Below are positions 1 through 5,065 of a stretch of 5,065 bases of DNA, in pieces. The notes below the pieces were generated by a model. It ran no database searches and was not told where the DNA came from. It saw only the letters and a list, made by a program, of their open reading frames with translations. Position 1 is the stretch's first letter. Every line of letters begins with the position of its first letter. The stretch covers positions 1-5,065 of the forward strand of contig JACQUE010000081.1 in assembly GCA_016210425.1 (NCBI GenBank), read 5' to 3'. Position numbers and translations under genes: made by a program. This stretch comes from Chloroflexota bacterium. Its GTDB lineage: Bacteria; Chloroflexota; Dehalococcoidia; JACQUE01.

Positions 1-80
1 ATTGCAGGCAGCCTTCACCTTCGGAGCTTACACATCCTATCACTTTCCCCCCTTACAATCCAGCGCGGCTATCTTAGGAA

Positions 81-107
81 ACAAGAAGGGGATGCTAAAG
101 CACCCCC
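81..107 (-). terminator. Rho-independent terminator after pyrF
   Basis: On the minus strand an 8-bp stem (GGGGGTGC pairing with GCATCCCC, one G-U pair) closes a four-base TTTA loop and is followed by the moderately U-rich run TTCTTGTTTCC. The stem arms lie at 107-100 and 95-88. It starts 26 bases past the pyrF stop codon, where the end of this transcription unit is expected. The U tract is interrupted, so termination may be partial. The hairpin is seen directly; its function is inferred. Confidence 0.7.
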
Positions 108-133
108 TCGCACCGGCGAAAAAAGCTTGTGTC

Positions 134-949
134 TTATCTCGTGCTTAAGGCCTGCGAGATATCATCCCTCAGCTTCCTGGCCACGGCACGAGCCGCATCA
201 GCGTAATCCGCGCCTCCTGAAGCGTAGAGGACCTGCCGCGATGAGTTGATTATGGCTCTCTCGCCGCGCTCGTTAGATCCGTACTTGGCGGAGAGCTCCA
301 GGTCGCCGCCCTGGGCTCCCACGCCTGGTATCAGGATCGGGAGATCGGGGCAGATGGCCCGCACCTGACGGAGCTCGTCCGGATACGGTGCGCCCACCAC
401 GAGCCCCACATTGCCGAGGCGGTTCCATTCGTTGGCCTTAGATGCTACTACCTGATAAAGAGGGCGCTCCGGCTCCCCTTCGGGGCCGGAGCAGAGGAGG
501 TTCTGGAGATCGCTTCCGCCCGGATTGGACGTGCGGCAGAGTATGAAGGCGGCCTTCTCGGGATAGGCCAGGAATGGTTCTAGGGAGTCGTATCCTAGGT
601 AGGGGCTGACGGTGGCGGCGTCGAAGCCCCAGGTCTCGAAGAGGGCCCTGGCGTAGGCCCTCGCCGTGTTGCCGATATCGCCGCGCTTGGCATCGATGAT
701 GATGGGGATATGGCTCGGGACGGCTGCGGCCGTCTTCTCGAGGGCGGCCATACCATCCTTGCCCATCGCCTCATAGAAGGCGATGTTGGGCTTGTAGGCG
801 CAGACGAGGTCCGCCGTGGCTTCGATGATGGCGGTGTTGAAAGCGGCGACGTCCGGTATGGGCATCAAGCTTGGGTCCGGGTCCAGCCCTACGCAGAGCC
901 ACGAGCCATTGACGCGGGCGGCGGTCTCGAGCTTCTCCAGGAAGGTCAA
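134..949 (-). CDS. pyrF: Orotidine 5'-phosphate decarboxylase (class II PyrF)
   Basis: This cytosolic enzyme decarboxylates OMP to UMP, the last step of de novo pyrimidine synthesis. Using the TTG start at 949-947 the protein has 271 residues, the usual length for the class-II family. Visible motifs are GLDPD (residues 21-25), AYKPN (51-55, substrate-binding Lys53), the catalytic DAKRGD (86-91, with Asp86, Lys88 and Asp91), VSPYLGYDSLEPF (114-126, typical of class II), PGVGAQGGD (208-216, phosphate-binding loop) and INSSR (234-238). No key residue is missing. An upstream in-frame GTG at 982 would add 11 residues lying inside murI. TTG is preferred because AAAAGGAG lies 7 bases before it, it shares TTGA with the murI stop, and the MTFLEKLE beginning looks like family members. 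It is the last gene of the unit and is followed by a terminator. Identification is very secure; the start is likely. Confidence 0.95.
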   Translation of the reverse strand: MTFLEKLETAARVNGSWLCVGLDPDPSLMPIPDVAAFNTAIIEATADLVCAYKPNIAFYEAMGKDGMAALEKTAAAVPSHIPIIIDAKRGDIGNTARAYARALFETWGFDAATVSPYLGYDSLEPFLAYPEKAAFILCRTSNPGGSDLQNLLCSGPEGEPERPLYQVVASKANEWNRLGNVGLVVGAPYPDELRQVRAICPDLPILIPGVGAQGGDLELSAKYGSNERGERAIINSSRQVLYASGGADYADAARAVARKLRDDISQALSTR

Positions 950-1734
950 ACGGTCGCTCCTTTTGGGCACAGGCCCGGACACAGCCTGCGCGCCATCTCC
1001 AGAAAGCCCCGCGAGTCGCCGGTGGCGTGGCAGGTGAGTGAGCCCGGCTTCTGGCGCGCGCTGAGCAGGTCACGCTCCGTGAGCACCCGTTGCACCTGAC
1101 GGGCAACCGGCAACGCCGCATCCACGACGCTGACCTTGGGCCCGACGATCTCCTCGATAGCCGGGCGAAGGAAGGAGTAGTGAGTGCAGCCAAGGACGAG
1201 GTAGTCGATGCCCTGGGCGATGAGGGGGTCCAGATACTGGTGGAGCAGAGTGTGGACCCGCGAAGATTTAACCTCCCCCTGCTCCACGAGCTCGGCAAGG
1301 AGGGGACACTCGCGGGTAAAGACATCGACGCCGGTCGCGAACTGGGCCACCAGGTCCGCCAGCACCTGTCCCTGGACAGTGCCTTTAGTGGCAATTACGC
1401 CCACCTTGCCGCTCCGCGTCGCGGCGCTGGCCGGCTTGATCGCCGGCACCATGCCGACGAAGGGTGCCGAGAAGCGGTTGCGCAGGGTGGCCAGGGCGGC
1501 GCTGGATGCCGTATTGCAGGCGACGACTATGATCTTGGCACCCCTGTCCAGGAGCCAGTCCGCCGCCTGGCAGGCCAGCTCCTGCACCTCTTCCCGCGAC
1601 TTCGAGCCATAGGGGAAGTTCAACGTGTCCGCGTAGTAGATGATGTCCTCGCTGGGCATGAGGGCATTGACCTGCTCGACGACGCTCAGGCCGCCTATGC
1701 CCGAGTCCATCACGCCAATAGGCGAGGCATCCAC
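946..1734 (-). CDS. murI: Glutamate racemase
   Basis: This cytosolic, cofactor-independent enzyme interconverts L- and D-glutamate and supplies the D-Glu of peptidoglycan stem peptides. The 262-residue protein is full length for MurI. It opens with PIGVMDSGIGGLSV (5-18, Asp10 in the active site) and has PYGSKS (41-46). It carries both catalytic cysteines: Cys73 in VACNTASS and Cys183 in LGCTHY, with His185 beside the second. The C-terminal CHATGDSRGFLEMARRL segment matches the family's usual end. Translation starts at GTG, directly abutting the TAG stop of the upstream amidase gene, with AAAGGGG 8 bases before it. The ATG two bases further on is out of frame. The stop TGA overlaps the proposed pyrF TTG. 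The gene pairs D-Glu supply with an upstream peptidoglycan-cutting enzyme. The racemase family also includes aspartate racemases, but the motif set is that of MurI. Confidence 0.96.
   Translation of the reverse strand: MDASPIGVMDSGIGGLSVVEQVNALMPSEDIIYYADTLNFPYGSKSREEVQELACQAADWLLDRGAKIIVVACNTASSAALATLRNRFSAPFVGMVPAIKPASAATRSGKVGVIATKGTVQGQVLADLVAQFATGVDVFTRECPLLAELVEQGEVKSSRVHTLLHQYLDPLIAQGIDYLVLGCTHYSFLRPAIEEIVGPKVSVVDAALPVARQVQRVLTERDLLSARQKPGSLTCHATGDSRGFLEMARRLCPGLCPKGATV
957..964 (-). promoter_or_regulatory. Ribosome binding site that sets the pyrF TTG start
   Basis: AAAAGGAG on the minus strand is a strong Shine-Dalgarno sequence lying inside the last murI codons. Seven bases (CGACCGT) separate it from TTG at 949-947. 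It lies downstream of the alternative GTG at 982, so it cannot serve that start. This favours the shorter protein and coupling to murI translation. Confidence 0.7.
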
Positions 1735-4353
1735 CTATGGAGCCCCTTTCTGATCGATGATGAACGGCACGTATAGTCTCTGCCAGCCATCAAGCATGTT
1801 GAGTACCACCGGCACCGTGACGGGTACAGGGTTGTTAGATGTCGTGTTGTAAAGGCGGATCTCCCCCTGATAGAGGCCTGCCGCCAGTCCGGACGGGTCG
1901 ACGCCCACCTCCAGCGTCGCCGGTGTCTGACCAGTGGTCGTACCGAGCTTTATCCAGTTGGCACCGGCCTCGGCGCGCCAGTTGATAGAGCCGGCGAGCG
2001 AGTTTTCGATCTGCACCTTCTGCTCCTGCGGGATGATATCCCCCCGAATGGTGAAGGAGAGGTTACCCGGTGTGGCCCTGAGCCCGCCGATGACGAGGGT
2101 GACCGGCACGTCCTTCGTGATAGGTGTGTTGCCGTTCACCGTTCCCGTGACGGTGATCTTCCCGCTGTAGCTGCCGGCTGCGAGGCCGTCGGTCTTCACC
2201 GAGGCCGTCACGCCGGCAGGCGCCCTGCCGGATGTTGGCGAAAGGGCAATCCAGGCAGCGGAAGGCGTCGCCGTCCATGTCATCTGCCCACCGCCATCGT
2301 TGGACACCTGCATCTGCTGGGACGGAACGGGAGCATCTGAGAGCTTCTCGAAGGCTAAGGTGGCTGGCGCAACTGTAAGCACAGACGGCGCTACGGTAAT
2401 GGCCACGTTAAGAGTCGGGTTGTTGTAGGGGGGCCGGGCGAACCATGTCACGCCCTCTTGAACCATGTCCCACTTGAGCATGTAGCTCCCGGCCGCTTTC
2501 GGCGATGTCAGCAGTGCATCCACCACGACCTTCTGTCCGGGGGCCACCGGACCCGGAAGCACGTTGCGGTGGTCGTCTTCGGGCGGCTGAATGTATTGGT
2601 TGCCCTGGCTGTCGTACCAATGGTATCCGAGGTGGAATGGATTCGGGGAGCCGGCGTTCCAGGTGATCGAGCCGGTGTTTGTTACATCCACCTTTACCGG
2701 CACCGTCTCCCCCAGGGCCATCTTGACGGGCGTGTCGTGGGTGCCCCAGGCCACGGCCAACGTCGGCCTCTGGACTGTCACGGGCACGTTCAGCGTTGGG
2801 TTCCCCCGCTGCGCGAACCACGTAACGGACTCTTGCACCATATCGAGCTGAAGGTTGTAGGTCCCACTGGCCATAGGCGCCTTCACCTGGCCTTGAAGCG
2901 TGACTTGGCCGCCCGGGGCGACGTCGCTGGGCAGATTCAAGCGCTGGGCTGTGCCGTCCTTGTATTCGTTGCCCTGGGCATCATACCAGTGGTAGCCTAG
3001 CCTGAAGGGATTGACTCCGCTTGCCACCCACGTCTTCCGCCCGGCGTTGCCTAGGGTCACCGTTACGCTGAGGAGCTGTCCGCCATTGGCGCTGCCCGAC
3101 ACCTGATAGTCCCGCCAGGCCTGCCCATAGTCTGGAAGGCGGGCCCAGACCTGGCTGCGCACGGTGGGCACGTCGACGTATAGGCGGTCGCCGGGGCAGG
3201 TGGTCTGCAGGGCGTCGCGATGGCCCATGATATTGGGCAGGCTCTTGTCGACGAAGAAGCCGGAGCCGTTGGGGTTGATGCCCGTGTGGAACGCTTGCCA
3301 GGAAGCGAGGGAGAAGAGAGAAGCCTCGAGCTGCGACGACGGGGCTACGGATGCGTAAGTGCCCATTGCTGCGACCCCCAGGCTACCTCTATTGTACTGA
3401 AGTGCGTGGCCGCCCATGACGTTGTCGCCCCCATACCTGCCCTCGTAGGTGTTGCCGAAGCGGTCTATAAGGTAATTGTAACCGATATCGCCCCAGCCGA
3501 GAGTTACGGCATGGTAGTAGTAGATGGCGCGGATTGTGGCTACTGGGTCGGGCTCATCGTTGCTGGTGACGGTGTGATGGATGATCAGCTTGGCGGCATA
3601 CTCGTACTCGCGTGGCCAGACCTCCGTCCCGCTGCTGAAGCGGTAGCTCTCGTCGGCGCCCCACGCGGCCCGAGGGATGATCGGCGGCTTGTTGACGGCA
3701 TTGACCTGGGGGCTGACCATGACGTTAGCCTTGGCTTCAGCGATATTGGGGCCCTGGCTGGCGTCTATATAGGTAATGGTGACGGCCTGCAAACGGGGCG
3801 AGACGGAGCGGTCGGGGCGGCTGAAGGTGGCCCGGTACTGTATGTACCGGACGTCGCCATTGGTGAAGATGAGGTTGGCGATGGGGAAACTAGCTCCTCC
3901 GAGTCCGTCAAGGATGGTGAAATGAAGCCATTCAGACCAATCGTTCCCATCGACGCTGATTCTGGCATCCATGTCCAGGTCGGCATCGTCGGCCTTGTCC
4001 ACCTCCCACGTTGCCCCTAGGGCCCTGAACGGGAAATCGGCCTTCTTGACCGGCGAGACGTAGACCCCCTCATTTCGCCCCGGGTCCAGCACGAGCTCGC
4101 CGTCATTCTTCTGCTCTATCGTGAGCCCGCTGACCTGTCCTTGCGCAAAATCGGCAGCGGTCGTCTGGACCCAGGTACCGGAACGAACCCTTGACATTAC
4201 TCTGGGCGACTGTGAGGCGTCCAGGGGAGCCCCTATGCGCAGTCGGTTCACAAAAGGCAAGAGCTTATAGCCCGCTGCTGCTACGAGGGCTACGCCGATC
4301 CCCGCTAACCCCAGGAACCTCCTTCGGCCCACCTTCCTATCTAGAAGGCCCAT
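1735..4353 (-). CDS. Exported multidomain PGRP-type N-acetylmuramoyl-L-alanine amidase
   Basis: Predicted zinc amidase that cuts the bond between N-acetylmuramic acid and L-alanine in peptidoglycan outside the membrane; 872 residues. Order of parts: a Tat-like signal (RRRFLG at 10-15, then a hydrophobic stretch to about 29, with no clear AxA cleavage site, so it may stay anchored); a beta-rich region at about 51-200 with SVDGNDWSEW (133-142); and a PGRP/Amidase_2 domain at about 223-404. That domain starts with IIPRAAWGADE. It has likely zinc ligands His259 (IIHHT), His378 (GHRD) and Cys386 (TTCPGD), plus catalytic Tyr292 (GYNYLID), so it looks active. Two Ig-like repeats follow (about 405-530 and 531-656) sharing NPF-LGYHWYD and DMVQE-VTWFA, resembling the NBR1-type four-tryptophan fold. 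Two BACON-like repeats come next (about 657-757 and 758-855), and the end is RLYVPFIIDQKGAP. The ATG start has only a distant AAAGG (12 bases); GTG at codon 8 is possible. Substrate and non-catalytic domain roles are inferred. Confidence 0.9.
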   Translation of the reverse strand: MGLLDRKVGRRRFLGLAGIGVALVAAAGYKLLPFVNRLRIGAPLDASQSPRVMSRVRSGTWVQTTAADFAQGQVSGLTIEQKNDGELVLDPGRNEGVYVSPVKKADFPFRALGATWEVDKADDADLDMDARISVDGNDWSEWLHFTILDGLGGASFPIANLIFTNGDVRYIQYRATFSRPDRSVSPRLQAVTITYIDASQGPNIAEAKANVMVSPQVNAVNKPPIIPRAAWGADESYRFSSGTEVWPREYEYAAKLIIHHTVTSNDEPDPVATIRAIYYYHAVTLGWGDIGYNYLIDRFGNTYEGRYGGDNVMGGHALQYNRGSLGVAAMGTYASVAPSSQLEASLFSLASWQAFHTGINPNGSGFFVDKSLPNIMGHRDALQTTCPGDRLYVDVPTVRSQVWARLPDYGQAWRDYQVSGSANGGQLLSVTVTLGNAGRKTWVASGVNPFRLGYHWYDAQGNEYKDGTAQRLNLPSDVAPGGQVTLQGQVKAPMASGTYNLQLDMVQESVTWFAQRGNPTLNVPVTVQRPTLAVAWGTHDTPVKMALGETVPVKVDVTNTGSITWNAGSPNPFHLGYHWYDSQGNQYIQPPEDDHRNVLPGPVAPGQKVVVDALLTSPKAAGSYMLKWDMVQEGVTWFARPPYNNPTLNVAITVAPSVLTVAPATLAFEKLSDAPVPSQQMQVSNDGGGQMTWTATPSAAWIALSPTSGRAPAGVTASVKTDGLAAGSYSGKITVTGTVNGNTPITKDVPVTLVIGGLRATPGNLSFTIRGDIIPQEQKVQIENSLAGSINWRAEAGANWIKLGTTTGQTPATLEVGVDPSGLAAGLYQGEIRLYNTTSNNPVPVTVPVVLNMLDGWQRLYVPFIIDQKGAP
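1743..1749 (-). promoter_or_regulatory. Ribosome binding site for murI
   Basis: AAAGGGG on the minus strand lies within the last codons of the amidase gene, 8 bases before the murI GTG. Its position inside the upstream coding sequence, with zero gap between stop and start, suggests that ribosomes finishing the amidase can reinitiate on murI. Confidence 0.6.
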
Positions 4354-4397
4354 ACAGCATCGCTGCCTTTCATGTCACGTCTGCCACGCTGTGGGGG

Positions 4398-4426
4398 ATG
4401 ATAGCAGGACCCTAGTCATGACTCGA
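4398..4426 (-). promoter_or_regulatory. Possible sigma-70-like promoter before the amidase gene
   Basis: On the minus strand a TATCAT box (4403-4398, five of six bases of the consensus) lies 17 bases after TCGAGT (4426-4421, only three of six bases of the -35 consensus). It would give a leader of roughly 35-40 bases before the amidase ATG. A 10-bp perfect palindrome overlaps the -35 and spacer. The -35 match is poor, so this is only a candidate. Confidence 0.2.
4414..4423. promoter_or_regulatory. 10-bp perfect palindrome, possible operator
   Basis: AGTCATGACT is identical to its reverse complement. It sits in the 112-base gap between the protease and amidase genes and overlaps the weak promoter candidate, which is where a repressor site would be expected. 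No second copy is seen in the gap, and a palindrome of this size can arise by chance. Confidence 0.2.
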
Positions 4427-4465
4427 TTAGTAGCCCCTTCAGTAACTGGCTGCGTTGGTTGGCCT

Positions 4466-5065
4466 TCAAGCCGTCTGCCGCAGCGGCCACCACAGCGGCA
4501 ATGGGAAGCATCCGGGTCCAAGCGGAGCCTCCGGCAACTGCGGCGGGTTGGGTAGCGGAGCCGGCTGCGGCGCCAAGGTGAGCGCGCGATAGGCATCGAC
4601 CCTGCCGGCACCCTGGCTATTGGGGGGGAGCCCAAGGTTGACGCAGGAGCGTATGAGCACGTTCTTGACCTGGGCCGGGTTCAGGTCCGGCTTGGCCTCC
4701 AGCAGAAGGGCGACTGTCCCAGAGGCGTGGGGCGTGGCCATGCTGGTGCCGCTGGCCTCGGTGTAGAACTCGTCGATGACGTGCCCCATGTTGGTGCCCC
4801 TGGCCCGGCAAGAGATTATGCCGTAACCCGGCATGAGAAGGTCTGGCTTGACGCGGCCATCGGCGGTTGGGCCGCGCGAGCTGAAATCGGCCAACTGGTC
4901 GCTGTCGGTGCTGGCTCCAACGGTGATGACGTTGCGGGCGGCCCCCGGCGACCCGATGCTGCCGCCGCGCGGCCCATCGTTGCCCGCCGCCGCACAGACG
5001 ACCGCTCCTCGCGCAACTGCCGCGTCGCAGGTGAGCGACAGCGGGTCGGAGCCGTCGGTGACGCC
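4466..5065 (-). CDS. Subtilisin-like (S8) serine protease, C-terminal part, 5' end outside the window
   Basis: The frame is open from the right window edge to TGA at 4468-4466, giving 199 residues; the N-terminal part with the catalytic Asp and His is not in the window. Visible S8 landmarks are VVCAAAGNDGP (about residues 22-32, containing the oxyanion-hole Asn), IGSPGAARNVITVGAS (about 37-52), the LADFSSRGPT block (from about 58) with KPDLLMPGYG after it, and the catalytic serine in GTSMATPHASGTVALLLE. After the core (GAGRVDAYRA) comes a short proline-rich tail ending in a tryptophan-containing segment, WWPLRQTA. Family members are normally secreted with a propeptide; secretion here is inferred because the signal is not visible. 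Any internal start near 4894 would split the domain and is not real. A 112-base gap with no clear terminator separates it from the amidase gene, so co-transcription is possible. The family assignment is very secure. Confidence 0.93.
   Translation of the reverse strand, partial: GVTDGSDPLSLTCDAAVARGAVVCAAAGNDGPRGGSIGSPGAARNVITVGASTDSDQLADFSSRGPTADGRVKPDLLMPGYGIISCRARGTNMGHVIDEFYTEASGTSMATPHASGTVALLLEAKPDLNPAQVKNVLIRSCVNLGLPPNSQGAGRVDAYRALTLAPQPAPLPNPPQLPEAPLGPGCFPLPLWWPLRQTA

Noticed and set aside
1..43. Minus-strand GTG at 43-41 with a G-rich run upstream and a frame open to the edge, as the start of a next gene
   Set aside because: Only 14 codons are visible and the G run is 3 bases from the GTG, too close for a normal ribosome binding site.
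2..147. Plus-strand frame entering from the left edge and ending at TAA 145-147, as a possible convergent gene end
   Set aside because: It runs through the terminator hairpin and into the end of pyrF, and its 48 codons show no recognisable motif. It cannot be excluded because the rest is outside the window.
771..1394. Minus-strand open frame spanning the murI and pyrF genes in a third frame
   Set aside because: Arg/Ser/Ala-rich translation with no motif; both true frames in this region carry clear catalytic residues.
1090..1776. Plus-strand open frame (228 codons) opposite murI
   Set aside because: The opposite strand encodes a complete glutamate racemase with both catalytic cysteines; the plus frame is rich in Arg, Asp and His with no domain signal, as expected of a shadow.
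2458..3000. Plus-strand open frame (180 codons) opposite the Ig repeats
   Set aside because: Low-complexity shadow composition and full overlap with the well-supported amidase reading frame.
3220..4020. Long plus-strand open frame (266 codons) opposite the amidase gene
   Set aside because: Its translation has no recognisable motif, and it lies wholly antisense to the conserved PGRP region; long antisense frames are common in GC-rich genes.
4354..4465. Terminator for the S8 protease in the gap before the amidase
   Set aside because: Only short imperfect stems (such as CCAC-AGC-GTGG) are seen and no U-rich run follows any of them.
4375..4635. Minus-strand frame overlapping the 3' end of the protease, considered as a frameshifted continuation
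   Set aside because: The translation is Arg/Pro-rich without domain features, and the protease already ends after its core with its own stop; nothing shows a frameshift.

Overview
The window carries four protein genes, all read from the minus strand. In transcription order (right to left) they are the 3' part of a secreted subtilisin-like (S8) protease, a large exported multidomain peptidoglycan amidase of the PGRP/Amidase_2 type, glutamate racemase (murI) and orotidine 5'-phosphate decarboxylase (pyrF). The sequence is GC-rich, and the plus-strand open frames opposite these genes look like shadows. It reads as ordinary bacterial chromosome: I see no RNA gene, CRISPR array, insertion sequence or phage gene.

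Layout: 4466-5065 is the C-terminal part of the S8 protease, whose 5' end lies outside the window. A 112-base gap (4354-4465) has no convincing terminator but holds a weak promoter-like pair and a 10-bp perfect palindrome. The amidase (1735-4353) is followed with no gap by murI (946-1734), because its TAG stop touches the murI GTG start. The murI stop overlaps the most likely pyrF start (TTG at 949-947, sharing TTGA). A hairpin with a U-rich tail at 81-107 then closes the unit. The amidase, murI and pyrF therefore look like one co-transcribed, translationally coupled operon. The protease may or may not share the transcript.

The taxon is inferred. Class-II PyrF, a Tat-exported PGRP amidase with NBR1-like Ig repeats and BACON-like repeats, and a Leu/Tyr-Val-Pro-Phe-Ile-type C-terminal end together suggest an uncultured Chloroflexota bacterium that has peptidoglycan. 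Confidence is moderate, and an actinobacterial or related lineage is not excluded.

Functional reading: murI makes the D-glutamate needed for peptidoglycan stem peptides. The amidase is predicted to cut peptidoglycan outside the membrane, and the secreted protease could act in the same compartment. PyrF completes UMP synthesis, and UMP feeds the UDP-sugar pool used for wall precursors. This link is plausible but could be only operon coincidence. I found no clear evidence of a novel system. The points most worth a second look are the amidase architecture, the two tight gene junctions with re-assigned starts, and the small regulatory-looking gap before the amidase.
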